DNA of 64,000 bases, taken from the NCBI RefSeq assembly GCF_011299595.1, contig NZ_CP049867.1, forward strand, positions 3,596,001 through 3,660,000, in the 5' to 3' direction. Both the position numbers and the translations under genes were made by a program. The stretch is from Nocardioides sp. HDW12B. Its GTDB lineage: Bacteria > Actinomycetota > Actinomycetes > Propionibacteriales > Nocardioidaceae. How positions within the stretch are numbered: the stretch's first letter is position 1; every line of letters begins with the position of its first letter. Below, in pieces: positions 48,582 through 57,660 of this stretch. The notes under the pieces are model-generated. The model did not search any database. It saw nothing but the letters and a program-made list of their open reading frames with translations, and was not told the origin of the DNA.

Positions 48582-48587
48582 AATCTA
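48582..48587 (-). promoter_or_regulatory. Likely leaderless -10 (TAGATT) of the epimerase gene
   Basis: Seven bases before GTG 48574. In the same 44-bp gap TAGGGT at 48608-48613 is the -10 candidate for arcA in the other direction. Confidence 0.45.
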
Positions 48588-48618
48588 GGCCACGGCGGCG
48601 GGCTGGATAGGGTGAACC

Positions 48619-49833
48619 ATGACGACTCCCGGGGTCAGCAGCGAGGTCGGACGGCTGGGCACGGTGCTGCTGCACCGGCCGGGCAACGAGCTGAAGCGGC
48701 TCACCCCGCGCAACAACGACCGGCTGCTCTTCGACGGGATCCCCTGGGTCGACCGGGCGCAGGAGGAGCACGACGCCTTCGCGCAGGTGCTCCGCGACCG
48801 CGGCGTCGAGGTGCTGTACCTCCTCGACCTGCTCACCGAGACCCTCGCCTCCGAGGACGCGCGCAGCCAGGCCGTGACCAGCACGCTCGGCAGCCTGCAC
48901 CTCGGCGACACCCTGCGGGCCCACCTCGGCCGGCACCTGCTCGACCTGGCGCCCGAGGCGCTCGCGCACCTGCTGTGCGAGGGGCTGCGCAACGACGAGG
49001 TCCGCGGCGGCCACGGGCTCGTGACCAGCCTGCTGGCCGAGGACGACTTCCTCGTCGAGCCGCTGCCCAACCTGCTCTTCACGCGCGACTCCAGCGTGTG
49101 GGTCCGCGACCACGTCGCGGTCACCTCGCTGGCCATGGGCGCGCGGGAGCGCGAGACGCAGCTGACCGAGCTGATCTACACGCTGCACCCGCGTTTCTCG
49201 GGCACCACGACGATCCACGGCTGGCACCGCGAGCACGTCGAGGGCGGCGACGTCCTGCTGCTGGCCCCCGGCGTCGTGGCCATCGGGGTGGGCGAGCGGA
49301 CCACGCCCGCCGGCGCCGAGCGGCTGGCTCGGCAGATGTTCGGGGCGGGCCTGGCCGAGACCGTGCTGGCGGTGCCGATCATGCAGGAGCGGGCCACCAT
49401 GCACCTCGACACCGTGTGCACGATGGTCGACGTCGACACGGTCGTGATGTACCCCAACATCGCCGACACCCTGACCGCCCACGCCGTCACGGTGGCCGAC
49501 CGGACCGGCGACGAGGACAGCGACCTGGTCCTGCACGTCGCCGGGGCCGAGCCGTTCCTCGTCGCGGCCGCCAAGGCGATGCGCATCGACACCCTCCACC
49601 GCATCGACACCGGGCTCGACCCGGTCACCGCCGAGCGCGAGCAGTGGGACGACGGCAACAACACCCTGGCCATCGCGCCCCGGGTGGCGGTCGCCTACGA
49701 GCGCAACACCGAGACCAATGCCCGGCTCGAGGCGGCCGGCATCGAGGTGCTGGCGATCGCGGGCTCCGAGCTGGGCTCGGGCCGGGGCGGGCCCCGCTGC
49801 ATGTCCTGCCCGATCGCCCGCGACGACGTCTAG
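48619..49833 (+). CDS. arcA: Arginine deiminase
   Basis: 404 residues. Catalytic motifs [29 protein letters not shown] and RCMSCPI with the nucleophile Cys394. It converts arginine to citrulline and ammonia, the first step of the ADI pathway. No arcB or arcC is near, so it may act alone in acid resistance or nitrogen supply. TAGGGT is 5 bp before the ATG, consistent with a leaderless start. Its stop shares the CTAG tetramer with the convergent neighbour's stop. Confidence 0.95.
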   Translation: MTTPGVSSEVGRLGTVLLHRPGNELKRLTPRNNDRLLFDGIPWVDRAQEEHDAFAQVLRDRGVEVLYLLDLLTETLASEDARSQAVTSTLGSLHLGDTLRAHLGRHLLDLAPEALAHLLCEGLRNDEVRGGHGLVTSLLAEDDFLVEPLPNLLFTRDSSVWVRDHVAVTSLAMGARERETQLTELIYTLHPRFSGTTTIHGWHREHVEGGDVLLLAPGVVAIGVGERTTPAGAERLARQMFGAGLAETVLAVPIMQERATMHLDTVCTMVDVDTVVMYPNIADTLTAHAVTVADRTGDEDSDLVLHVAGAEPFLVAAAKAMRIDTLHRIDTGLDPVTAEREQWDDGNNTLAIAPRVAVAYERNTETNARLEAAGIEVLAIAGSELGSGRGGPRCMSCPIARDDV

Positions 49834-50600
49834 GACCGGATCGCGACCCAGAGCTGCTGGGCCCGCGCGACGAGGCGACCGGCGTCGTCGTACATGCCGG
49901 TGGTGGTCCAGGTCTTGCGGCCCTCGGTGCGCACGAGCCGCCCGACCACGACGTACGTCGCACCCGCCTGCGGCGGCGACTGCCGGGGCTCGAGGCCGGC
50001 CGACATCGCGGCCAGCACGAGGGGCCGGTGCTCGAGGTCGGAGGACCAGCCGCCGACGCAGTCGAGGGCGGCCCAGGTCACGGCCGTGCCGACCTGGCCG
50101 TCGCTGTCGGCCACCGAGGGGTCGGGGGTCCAGGTGGCGGCCACCCGCTCGTCGAGGCCGTCGGGGCCGTCGGGCAGGCGGCCGGGGAAGATGCGCAGCC
50201 CGTCGCCCGGCTCGCGCTCGGGCCCGCACACGACGCAGGTCGGGAAGGGGTGGCTGCGCAGGCCGGCGTAGCCGCTGGCCGCCTCGCGCGCGACCTCCAC
50301 GCCGACGGCGGGGCCGGGGTCGGCGTCGTCGCCGACCAGCACGGCGTCCGGGCGGACGGTGGCCACCACTGCGGTGGCCCCGTCGTCCCCGAGGGGACCG
50401 GTGAGCGTCCAGCCGGTGCCGTCGTCGTCGGGGTCCAGCGTGAGCGCGACGTCGAGCGGCGGCGGCGCCTTCAGCGAGACCGTTAGCGGGGGGACGGCCC
50501 CGAGGGTGCCGGCCGCCTCCGCGACCGCGCCGGCGGTCCAGCCCCCGTTGCCCGAGGTCGGGGGGCCGTTGAAACGGGCGGGGACGGTCAGCGTGGTCAT
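49830..50600 (-). CDS. Hot-dog-fold thioesterase-like protein of unknown function
   Basis: 256 residues from ATG 50600. The sequence has a C-terminal block [20 protein letters not shown], quoted in full, and an internal [24 protein letters not shown] with a CxxC pair, which is typical of an actinobacterial hypothetical family that resembles acyl-CoA thioesterases. [13 protein letters not shown] fits the N-terminal hot-dog helix. Not identified by name. Confidence 0.65.
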   Translation of the reverse strand: MTTLTVPARFNGPPTSGNGGWTAGAVAEAAGTLGAVPPLTVSLKAPPPLDVALTLDPDDDGTGWTLTGPLGDDGATAVVATVRPDAVLVGDDADPGPAVGVEVAREAASGYAGLRSHPFPTCVVCGPEREPGDGLRIFPGRLPDGPDGLDERVAATWTPDPSVADSDGQVGTAVTWAALDCVGGWSSDLEHRPLVLAAMSAGLEPRQSPPQAGATYVVVGRLVRTEGRKTWTTTGMYDDAGRLVARAQQLWVAIRS

Positions 50601-50632
50601 GGGCCCCACGCTGCCACGTCTCGCATGACTCG

Positions 50633-50706
50633 CATGTAACGCGGGGTTATGGACCGGTCGCACGGCGTACACGCCTTGGTCGGCGTCCATAACCCCGCGT
50701 TACATG
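50633..50706. repeat. Perfect 22-bp inverted repeat around a 30-base loop
   Basis: Arms at 50633-50654 and 50685-50706 (core GTAACGCGGGGTTATGGAC) are exact complements. It occupies the gap between two minus-strand genes, 14 bp past the betaine-binding-protein stop. It could terminate that operon or be a dispersed palindrome. Confidence 0.9.
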
Positions 50707-50719
50707 GGCGAGGTCGACC

Positions 50720-51670
50720 TCAGGCCAGGTCGTTGTCCGCGAGGAACTGCTCGGCGACGGCCTGCGGGTCCTCCTTGTCGATGACGACCTGGGTGACCAG
50801 CGCACCGAGGGTCTCGGTGTCGAGGGCCTCCGAGACGCTGTTGAGGGTCTCGGTCACGGTGTCGTCGACGACCTCGCTGCGCAGCAGCGGCACGATGTTC
50901 TGCGCCGCGAACAGCGCGTCGGGGTCCTCGAGCGGGACGAGGTCCTCGGCGGCGATGTTGGGGTCGGTGGTGAAGAGGTTGGCGGCGTCGACGCGGCCGT
51001 TCAGCAGGGCGCCGAGGCTCTGCGGGCCGCCGGCGTCGAGCTCGATGAAGTCGCCGAACACCACGCCGTAGACCTCCTCGAGGCCGGGCAGTCCGGTCTG
51101 GCGGGTCTTCCACTCCGGCGCACCGCCGAGGGTCAGGTCGCCGGCCACCTCGGCCAGGTCGCCGATCTCGGTGAGGTCGTACTCCTCGGCGGTCTCCGAG
51201 GTCACCACGACGGCGTCCTTGTCCTCGGCCTCGGAGTAGTCGAGGACGGTGAGCTCCTCGGGCAGGGTGTCGGTGAGCTCGGAGTAGACGCCTTCGGAGT
51301 CGGAGGACTCACCGACGGCGCCGGCCTCCTCCTCGGCGAGGAAGTAGTCGCGCAGCACGCCGGTGTACTCCGGCAGGATGTCGATCGAGGCGTCCTCGAT
51401 GGCCGGGATGTAGACCTCGCGGCTGCCGATGTTGAGCTTGGTGGTGGCCTCGACCCCGGCGCCGTTGAGGGCGCCGGCGTAGATCTCGGCCAGCAGGGCG
51501 TTCTCGGGGAAGTTCGCCGAGCCGACGACGACCTCGCCGGACGAGCCGGAGTCACCGGAGCCGGAGTCACCCGAGCTGTCCGACTCGAGGGCCTCGTCGC
51601 CACCGCCGCAGCCGGCCAGGCCCAGCAGGGCCACCGTGGTGAGCGAGGCGATCAGGGGGGTGCGCTTCAT
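50720..51670 (-). CDS. Glycine betaine/choline-type ABC importer, substrate-binding lipoprotein
   Basis: 316 residues. Signal ALLGLAGCGGG gives the lipobox. The fold is OpuAC/ProX type (VVVGSANFPENALLAEIYAG, LNIGSREVYIPAIEDASID shown partly, LPEYTGVLRDYF). It binds quaternary amines outside the cell and delivers them to the permeases encoded upstream. It is the last gene of the operon. Confidence 0.93.
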   Translation of the reverse strand: MKRTPLIASLTTVALLGLAGCGGGDEALESDSSGDSGSGDSGSSGEVVVGSANFPENALLAEIYAGALNGAGVEATTKLNIGSREVYIPAIEDASIDILPEYTGVLRDYFLAEEEAGAVGESSDSEGVYSELTDTLPEELTVLDYSEAEDKDAVVVTSETAEEYDLTEIGDLAEVAGDLTLGGAPEWKTRQTGLPGLEEVYGVVFGDFIELDAGGPQSLGALLNGRVDAANLFTTDPNIAAEDLVPLEDPDALFAAQNIVPLLRSEVVDDTVTETLNSVSEALDTETLGALVTQVVIDKEDPQAVAEQFLADNDLA

Positions 51671-51685
51671 CGATCGTGCCTTTCG

Positions 51686-52414
51686 TCAGGACCCCGAGGT
51701 CCGGAGGGATGTACGGACGGACGTCCTTCTCCCGGCGTCGCTGCCGGTGAGTCCAGGGGAGACCACGAGCCGCTGCAGCAGCGAGGCCACGAGGTCGACG
51801 AGCAGCGCCAGCGCCGCGACCAGCAGCGCGCCGCTCGCCATCTGCCCGTAGTCGCGCACCGACAGCCCGTCGATGAGGTAGCGGCCGAGGCCGCCGAGCC
51901 CCACCGTCGCGGCGAGCGTCGCGGTCGCGATGACCTGCAGGGCGGCCGAGCGCAGGCCGGAGGCGATCAGCGGCAGCGCGCACGGCACCTCGACGCGCCA
52001 CAGCACCTCGGCACCGGTCATGCCCATGCCCTTGGCGGCGTCGCGCGCCGCGGCGTCAACCTGCTCGACGCCGGCGTAGGCGCCGGCCAGGATCGGCGGG
52101 ATGGCCAGCACCGTCAGCACGATCTCGGTGGGCACGAGCACACTGGCCTCGCCGGAGAGCTGCGGGCTGATGAGCATGATGCCGACGAACAGCAGACCGA
52201 GGCTGGGGATGGCCCGGAAGGCGCCGGTCACGTTGACGGCCAGGAAGCGGCCGCGGCCGGTGTGGCCGACGACGAGCCCGAGCGGTACGGCGACCAGCGC
52301 GGCGAGCCCCAGCGCGATGCCGGAGTAGAGCAGGTGCTCCCACACCCGCAGCGGGATCCCTTCGCTGCCGCTCCAGTTGTAGCCGTCGGTCAGCCAGGTG
52401 AGGACGTCGTTCAC
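51686..52414 (-). CDS. Glycine betaine/choline-type ABC importer, permease 2
   Basis: 242 residues, GTG 52414 (GTGA overlap). About five spans; the EAA loop is AKGMGMTGAEVLWRVEVP. It has FRAIPSLGLLFVGI, a mark of the OpuB/OpuC/YehW permeases. Works as a heterodimer with permease 1. Confidence 0.92.
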   Translation of the reverse strand: MNDVLTWLTDGYNWSGSEGIPLRVWEHLLYSGIALGLAALVAVPLGLVVGHTGRGRFLAVNVTGAFRAIPSLGLLFVGIMLISPQLSGEASVLVPTEIVLTVLAIPPILAGAYAGVEQVDAAARDAAKGMGMTGAEVLWRVEVPCALPLIASGLRSAALQVIATATLAATVGLGGLGRYLIDGLSVRDYGQMASGALLVAALALLVDLVASLLQRLVVSPGLTGSDAGRRTSVRTSLRTSGS

Positions 52415-53112
52415 GCCGCCACCTCCGAGCCCCGTGAGCCCGTGGGTCCCGCGGGCTCGTCGACCGGCCGGTCCGAGCCCCCGGTGCGCAGCCACGGGGT
52501 CAGCGCGCGGGAGATAAGGACGATGACGAGGTCGAAGAGCAGCGCGAGCAGCACGCAGGCGACCAGGCCGGCGACCACGGGGTCGAGGAAGTTGCGCTGG
52601 AAGCCGTCGGTGAACAGCGAGCCGAGCTGCGGGATGCCGATCAGCGCCGCGACGCTGACGATGCTGACGTTGCTGACCGCGGCGACGCGCATGCCGGCGG
52701 CGATGACCGGTACGGCGAGCGGGAGCTCGACCGTCAGCAGCCGCCTCAGGGCGCCGAAGCCCATGGCCGTGGCCGAGGCGCTGACCGACTCGTCGACGGC
52801 CGCCAGGGCGTCGGCGACGGTGCGCGTCAGCAGGGCGAGGGTGTAGATCGTCATCGCCACCACGACGTTGACGGTGTCGAGGATGCGGGTGCCCAGGAAG
52901 AGCGGCATCAGCACGAACAGCGCCAGCGACGGGATCGTGTAGAGCAGCCCGGTGCCGACCACGAGCGGGGTGTAGAGCCACGACACCCGGCGAGCGGCCC
53001 AGCCCAGCGGGATCGAGAGCAGCAGGCCGATGACCAGTGGCAGGCCCGCCAGCCAGGCGTGGTCGAAGGTGTAGGACCCGATGTCGTCGAGGTGGTCCAG
53101 CACCCAGGTCAT
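52411..53112 (-). CDS. Glycine betaine/choline-type ABC importer, permease 1
   Basis: 233 residues; the EAA loop is ATAMGFGALRRLLTVELPLA. TGLLYTIPSLALFVLMP is characteristic of the group. ATG 53112 overlaps the ATPase stop (ATGA). The C-tail is Pro/Gly rich. Confidence 0.92.
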   Translation of the reverse strand: MTWVLDHLDDIGSYTFDHAWLAGLPLVIGLLLSIPLGWAARRVSWLYTPLVVGTGLLYTIPSLALFVLMPLFLGTRILDTVNVVVAMTIYTLALLTRTVADALAAVDESVSASATAMGFGALRRLLTVELPLAVPVIAAGMRVAAVSNVSIVSVAALIGIPQLGSLFTDGFQRNFLDPVVAGLVACVLLALLFDLVIVLISRALTPWLRTGGSDRPVDEPAGPTGSRGSEVAA

Positions 53113-54218
53113 GCGCCCGCCCCCTCCGGACCCACCCCGGCACCCGGCCGCTCGATGGCGGCCACGACCTCGGCCGCCGTGACGGTGCCCAGCAGGACGC
53201 CGTCGGCGTCGACCACGACGCCCCGACCGCTCGGGGAGGACAGGGCGGCGTCGAGCAGGGCGCGGGTGGAGCCCTCGGCGCGCGCGACGGTGCCGCCGCG
53301 GTGCAGGTCGGTCTCGGTGACCGGGCCCGTGAGGCGTGCCGGCTCGACCCAGCCGACCGGTCGGCGCTCGTCGTCGACCACGACGACCCACCGGTCGCCC
53401 CGGTCCGCGCCGTCGACCGCGGACCCCAGCGCCACCGTCGGCTCCTCACGGGTCGCCACCGGCGGGGCGGGACGGAACCCGAGCCCGCGGTAGCCGCGGT
53501 CGCGGCCCACGAAGTCGGCGACGAAGTCGTCGTGGGGGTCACCGAGGAGGCGGGCGGGGTCGGAGAGCTGCGCGAGCTCGCCACCGACCCGGAGGACGGC
53601 GACCTGGTCGCCGAGCTTCACGGCCTCGTCGATGTCGTGGGTGACGAAGAGGATGGTCTTGCCGAGCTCGCCCTGCAGCCGCAGGAACTCGTCCTGCAGC
53701 TGCTCGCGCACGACCGGGTCGACGGCGCTGAACGGCTCGTCCATGAGCATGACGGGCGGGTCGGCAGCCAGGGCCCGGGCCACCCCGACCCGCTGCTGCT
53801 GGCCGCCGGAGAGCTGGTGGGGGTAGCGGTCGGCGTACGCCTGGGGCAGCCCGACCCGCTCGAGCAGCTCGAGGCTCGTGCTGCGCGACCGCTTCTTGTC
53901 CCAGCCCAGGAGGCGGGGCACGGTGGCGATGTTGTCAGCGACGGTGCGGTGCGGGAACAGCCCGGCGTGCTGGATGACGTAGCCGATGCCGCGGCGCAGC
54001 TCGCTGGCCTCCAGGGTGGCGGTGTCCTGGCCGTCGACGGTGATCCGGCCCGAGGTGGGCTCGATCATCCGGTTGACCATCCGCAGCGAGGTGGTCTTGC
54101 CGCAGCCGGACGGACCGACGAGGACCGTGATCTGTCCCTGGGGCGCCTCCAGGCTCAGACCGCCCACCGCCACGGTCCCGTCAGGGAAGGACTTCGTCAC
54201 GGCCTCGAAACGAATCAC
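53109..54218 (-). CDS. Glycine betaine/choline-type ABC importer, ATPase with CBS domains
   Basis: 369 residues. Walker A VGPSGCGKTTSLRMVNRM (as VGPSGCGKTTS), signature LSGGQQQRVGVA, Walker B VMLMDEPFSAVDP, H-loop VTHDIDEAVKLGD. The C-terminal ~110 residues form two CBS motifs (DRWVVVVDDERRPVGWV, RGVVVDADGVLLGTV), known to sense ionic strength in OpuA. GTG 54218 puts the protein start at IRFEAVTKSF, normal for the family; a TTG at 54278 is less likely. Confidence 0.93.
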   Translation of the reverse strand: MIRFEAVTKSFPDGTVAVGGLSLEAPQGQITVLVGPSGCGKTTSLRMVNRMIEPTSGRITVDGQDTATLEASELRRGIGYVIQHAGLFPHRTVADNIATVPRLLGWDKKRSRSTSLELLERVGLPQAYADRYPHQLSGGQQQRVGVARALAADPPVMLMDEPFSAVDPVVREQLQDEFLRLQGELGKTILFVTHDIDEAVKLGDQVAVLRVGGELAQLSDPARLLGDPHDDFVADFVGRDRGYRGLGFRPAPPVATREEPTVALGSAVDGADRGDRWVVVVDDERRPVGWVEPARLTGPVTETDLHRGGTVARAEGSTRALLDAALSSPSGRGVVVDADGVLLGTVTAAEVVAAIERPGAGVGPEGAGA

Positions 54219-54263
54219 TTGACGAGCCAACCACACCGTCCGGACAGTTCGCGGCCGACGCGA

Positions 54264-54276
54264 GTCACGAAGTGAC
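54264..54276. promoter_or_regulatory. Perfect palindrome GTCAC-GAA-GTGAC upstream of the betaine operon
   Basis: Inverted repeat 46 bp before GTG 54218 in the 155-bp divergent region. It could be the operator for osmotic or choline control. Confidence 0.4.
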
Positions 54277-54361
54277 AACCATCGACGATCACCGGGCCCC
54301 GTCCCGTGGAGGTTCGCCGCCTTTGCGAGGGTCCCGTGCAGGTTCTGCGTCGATCCGCGCC

Positions 54362-54367
54362 TACCCT
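54362..54367 (+). promoter_or_regulatory. Likely leaderless -10 (TACCCT) of the DUF4184 gene
   Basis: Six bases before GTG 54374. Confidence 0.45.
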
Positions 54368-54373
54368 CGGCCG

Positions 54374-55186
54374 GTGCCCCTCACGCTGAGCCACCCGGCG
54401 GCCGTGCTGCCGCTGCGCCGAGTGCCGGGGCTGGCAGCGCTGCCGGCGGCCGCGCTCGTCATCGCGTCGATGGTCCCGGACCTGCCGATGTTCGTCCCCG
54501 GGCGCGGCGGCTACCGGCTGAGCCACAGCCTCCTCGGTGTCGTGACCGTCGACGTCGCGGTGACCCTGCTCCTGCTGCTCGTGTGGGACCGCGTGCTGCG
54601 TGACGCGCTGGTCGACCTGTCGCCGCGGGTGGTGCGCGACCGGTTCCCCCGTCGCGCCCGGCTCCCCCGTGCGTCCTGGCTCCTGGCGCCGGCTGCCGCG
54701 GCGCTGGGCGCGCTCACCCACGTCACCTGGGACGCCTTCACCCACCCGGGCCGGTGGGGGGTGCGGCAGGTCGCCTGGCTGGGCCAGGACCACCTCGGCC
54801 TGGCCGGCCACCAGTGGGCGCAGTACGCCTCCGGCGTCCTCGGGCTGGGCGTCGTGCTCGCCGCCACCGGGCGCCACGTCGCCACCCGCCCACCCCGCGC
54901 CCGTACGTCGCCCCGCCTGCTCCCGGCGGCCGTGCTCCCGACCGGCGCGGCGCTCGTCGCGCTGGTGACCGTCGTGGTCGGCGCCGGTCGACGCGACGAG
55001 GGTCTCCACGCGGTGGCCTTCCACGGCGTGGTGGCCGGGCTGCAGGCCGCCCTCGTGCTGACGGCGGGGCTGACCCTGGGGTGGGGGCTGCTGGAGCTCA
55101 GGCGGGCACGGGCTGCTGCTCGGTCGGACGCAGGGCGGCCACGGCACCCAGGATCAGCACGCCCCCCAGCAGGGCCGGCCAGGTGA
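54374..55186 (+). CDS. DUF4184-family membrane protein
   Basis: 270 residues from GTG 54374. The DUF4184 start PLTLSHPAAVLPLRR is intact, followed by four to six spans and GALTHVTWDAFTHPGRW, with conserved His and Asp residues near the membrane that recall a metal site (IASMVPDLPMF, LSHSLLG). Function unknown; a membrane metal-dependent hydrolase is suggested by the residues only. Its last 89 bp overlap the convergent DMT gene. Confidence 0.85.
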   Translation: MPLTLSHPAAVLPLRRVPGLAALPAAALVIASMVPDLPMFVPGRGGYRLSHSLLGVVTVDVAVTLLLLLVWDRVLRDALVDLSPRVVRDRFPRRARLPRASWLLAPAAAALGALTHVTWDAFTHPGRWGVRQVAWLGQDHLGLAGHQWAQYASGVLGLGVVLAATGRHVATRPPRARTSPRLLPAAVLPTGAALVALVTVVVGAGRRDEGLHAVAFHGVVAGLQAALVLTAGLTLGWGLLELRRARAAARSDAGRPRHPGSARPPAGPAR

Positions 55187-56036
55187 CGCGCTCGCCCAGC
55201 AGCGCCGCCGCGAGCAGCCCGGCCGAGAGCGGCTCGACGAGGGTGGCGACGGTGGCGGCCGATCCGGACGTGGTGCGGAGCCCGGCGTACAGCAGGCCGT
55301 AGGACAGGGCCATGGTCGCGATGCCGAGGTAGACCAGCAGCGCCACCGACCCGGGGTCGGTGGTGAGGACCGGCTCCCCCGCGACCGCGGCGAGGAGCAG
55401 GAACGGCGAGAGCGCGACCGCCCCGGCCGCGGTGGCACAGGTCGTGAGCGCGACCGGGTCGACCCGTGAGGCGAGGGTGTGGCCCAGCACGGTGGTCCCG
55501 GCGTACACCGCACCGGACGCGACGGCCATGAGCAGACCCAGGGTGGGTCGGTCCCCGGGCGCCGCGGAACCGTGCCCGGCGTTGGCGGTGATGAGCACGA
55601 GCCCGGTGAGCGCCGAGGCCAGCACCGCGACCTCGCGCCGCGAGGGCCGGGTCCGTGCCGCGAGGTGCTCACCGAGGCTGGCCAGGACCGGCGCGAGCCC
55701 GAGCGAGACGACGGTCGCGACGCTCACCCCGACCAGCAGCACGGCGCCGAAGTAGAGGCCCTGGTAGAGACCGGTGCAGCAGCCGAGCAGGGCCGCCCGT
55801 CCCGGGTGACGACGCAGCGTCTCGCGCACCGCGGCGACCCGGCGCGTCACCAGGGCGAAGCCGACCAGGGCGACCGCGGCCAGCGCCATGCGCCACGCGC
55901 TGACGGTCATCGCGCCGAGACCGTCGCGGTCGTTGAGGACGGTCACGACCAGTCCGCCGGTGCCCCAGAGGACCCCCGCGGCGCAGACCTGGAGCAGCCC
56001 GGCCCGGGCACTGCCGAGCGCTGGTGCGTGCGTCAT
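55098..56036 (-). CDS. EamA-family (DMT superfamily) transporter
   Basis: 312 residues, ten spans in two EamA repeats (about 14-148 and 165-305). LVEPLSAGLLAAALLGERVTW, quoted to its first 15, is the typical repeat-2 end. It probably exports an amino acid or other metabolite. It has a strong promoter and a structured leader with a 9-codon upstream frame ending over its ATG. Confidence 0.9.
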   Translation of the reverse strand: MTHAPALGSARAGLLQVCAAGVLWGTGGLVVTVLNDRDGLGAMTVSAWRMALAAVALVGFALVTRRVAAVRETLRRHPGRAALLGCCTGLYQGLYFGAVLLVGVSVATVVSLGLAPVLASLGEHLAARTRPSRREVAVLASALTGLVLITANAGHGSAAPGDRPTLGLLMAVASGAVYAGTTVLGHTLASRVDPVALTTCATAAGAVALSPFLLLAAVAGEPVLTTDPGSVALLVYLGIATMALSYGLLYAGLRTTSGSAATVATLVEPLSAGLLAAALLGERVTWPALLGGVLILGAVAALRPTEQQPVPA

Positions 56037-56062
56037 CGCGAGGTCCTTCGGACTGCGGGCAT
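56033..56062 (-). CDS. Nine-codon upstream open frame overlapping the EamA start
   Basis: ATG 56062 to TGA 56033, product MPAVRRTSR; its TGA shares bases with the EamA ATG. No clear ribosome binding site precedes it. It may be a leader peptide or chance. Confidence 0.25.
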   Translation of the reverse strand: MPAVRRTSR

Positions 56063-56068
56063 GAGAAA

Positions 56069-56106
56069 CCCGGCCGTTGCTGACGGGGGATACAACAACG
56101 ACCGGG
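56069..56106 (-). promoter_or_regulatory. 5'-terminal hairpin in the EamA leader
   Basis: An 11-bp stem with one G-U pair (56069-56079 with 56096-56106) forms at the very 5' end of the predicted transcript. It could stabilise the mRNA or belong to a small regulatory leader. Confidence 0.4.
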
Positions 56107-56114
56107 CAGGATCT

Positions 56115-56143
56115 AGCGTATTGCTGCGGGAACCGTTTCTCAA
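56115..56143 (-). promoter_or_regulatory. Promoter of the EamA transporter gene
   Basis: TTGAGA (-35, 56143-56138) and TACGCT (-10, 56120-56115) with an optimal 17-bp spacer, predicting a start near 56108. Confidence 0.6.
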
Positions 56144-56186
56144 CTCGCGCGGCGTGGCGGATCCCACGCCCGAAAGGGCGTTTGGG

Positions 56187-57152
56187 TCACCGAATCGTGA
56201 CTTGTCGGTTGGCCAGCCCGTGGCGGGCCGAGCGCTCCTCGGTCGTCAGCGGCTCAGCACCCTCGGTGAGGGCGGTCATCGCCTCGTCGAGGGCGGTGGC
56301 GAAGCGTGCGGCAGGCTCCTCCAGCACCTCGGCGCCGGTGCCGGCGGGCAGGTCCCAGACCGGCGCGAGCAGGCTGTGCGCGCGGAACATCCCGACGAGG
56401 CGCGAGTCCGCGACGAGCCGGTCCTCGCCCGCGAGGTGCAGGCGCGCGAGGGCGGACAGCAGGACCTCCTCGTCGTGCGGCATCACCCAGCGCAGGTGCT
56501 CCTTGCTGCCCATCGCGGTCCAGTACGCCGCCGTGACCGAGGTCAGCCGCGCGGTCGGCGAGGCGACCTGGTTGGCCTGCTCCAGGGCGGCGGCGACGCC
56601 GCTGGAGTCGTCGTCGACGTCGGCGATCCAGTACTCGAAGCCCTCGTGCACCGTGATGTCCAGCGGCTCGTCCACGACGAGCTCCTGCAGGCGCGGTCCC
56701 TCGCCCGGGGCGTCGGTCAGGCCGACCATCTGGCCGGGCTCGGCGACCAGCGCCGCCTCGAGCACGGCGCCCAGGTCACGGCTCGGGTCGCCGTAGGCGT
56801 GCTGGACCTGCAGCCCGAGCCACACCGTGCCGTTGTCGCGGACCATGGCCGGGGCGGCCACGGGCAGCAGCGTCGCCAGCAGGACGTCGCGCTCACCGGG
56901 GGTGACCAGCGGCAGCGGGGCGGTCGCGGCCGGCACCAGCTCGCGCAGCGCGACCAGGTCGCACTCGGCGGCGAGGCCGGCGAAGGGGCGGGTCACCAGG
57001 CGCGGCGGTGCGCCGGTGGCGCTGCCGTGGCAGGAGCGGTAGCGCAGCCCCGACCCGCAGGGGCACGGCTGGCGCGGCGAGACCCCGTCCGGAGAGGCGG
57101 CCGCGTTCTGTGCGGCGTTCTGACGTGCCTTGTCGCGTGATCGCTTGCCCAT
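56187..57152 (-). CDS. SEC-C motif protein, DUF5926 family
   Basis: 321 residues. The N-terminal basic tail (MGKRSRDKARQNAA) is followed by a SEC-C zinc motif CPCGSGLRYRSCHG and a long uncharacterised domain (DUF5926). SEC-C domains bind zinc and often attach proteins to the ribosome or SecA. No pathway role is known. TAGCCT 8 bp before the ATG suggests near-leaderless expression. Confidence 0.85.
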   Translation of the reverse strand: MGKRSRDKARQNAAQNAAASPDGVSPRQPCPCGSGLRYRSCHGSATGAPPRLVTRPFAGLAAECDLVALRELVPAATAPLPLVTPGERDVLLATLLPVAAPAMVRDNGTVWLGLQVQHAYGDPSRDLGAVLEAALVAEPGQMVGLTDAPGEGPRLQELVVDEPLDITVHEGFEYWIADVDDDSSGVAAALEQANQVASPTARLTSVTAAYWTAMGSKEHLRWVMPHDEEVLLSALARLHLAGEDRLVADSRLVGMFRAHSLLAPVWDLPAGTGAEVLEEPAARFATALDEAMTALTEGAEPLTTEERSARHGLANRQVTIR

Positions 57153-57160
57153 GGGGCTGG

Positions 57161-57166
57161 AGGCTA
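57161..57166 (-). promoter_or_regulatory. Likely near-leaderless -10 (TAGCCT) of the SEC-C gene
   Basis: Eight bases before ATG 57152. Confidence 0.4.
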
Positions 57167-57188
57167 CGCGGCGCGGGTGAGCGCAGGC

Positions 57189-57590
57189 TCAGAGGGGGAT
57201 GCGGACGTGCACGGTTGTCTGGCCGTGGTCGTCCTCGACCCACCACTTCTTCACCAGGGCGTCGACGATGCTCAGACCGCGACCGGAGATGTCGGAGTTG
57301 TCGGCGTCGACGGCGTGCGGGCGCGAGGCGCTGCCGCCGTCGCTGACGGAGATGACCAGCTCGCCGGCCTCCAGGGCCCAGCTGACGACGAGGTCGTTGA
57401 CGGGCAGGGGTGCGGCGTGGCGGACGGAGTTGCCGACCAGCTCGGAGATCACCACACGGGCGTCGTCGACGCGCTCACCGGTGAATCCCTGGCCCTCGAG
57501 CCACGACCGGAGCTCCTGGCGGACGACGGAGGCGGACGGAGCCTGGAAAGGGACACGAAGGTCCATCCCCTGCCCCTCACGCTCGGTCAT
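57189..57590 (-). CDS. RsbW-like ATP-binding protein (anti-sigma factor type)
   Basis: 133 residues from ATG 57590, but ATG 57566 has the better ribosome binding site (GAGGGG 6 nt upstream) and is a real alternative. HATPase_c_2 motifs: VISELVGNSVRHAAPL (N-box), ISVSDGGSASRP (G1) and SGRGLSIVDAL (G2). Single-domain proteins of this sort phosphorylate anti-anti-sigma proteins or hold sigma factors; many streptomycete copies have no obvious partner. No sigma gene is adjacent. Confidence 0.8.
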   Translation of the reverse strand: MTEREGQGMDLRVPFQAPSASVVRQELRSWLEGQGFTGERVDDARVVISELVGNSVRHAAPLPVNDLVVSWALEAGELVISVSDGGSASRPHAVDADNSDISGRGLSIVDALVKKWWVEDDHGQTTVHVRIPL

Positions 57591-57660
57591 GCCGGTCACT
57601 TCTCTCGCCTCGCTCGGTTGACGCCCACTGCCATGCTCCCCACCACCCCTTGACCCAAAC

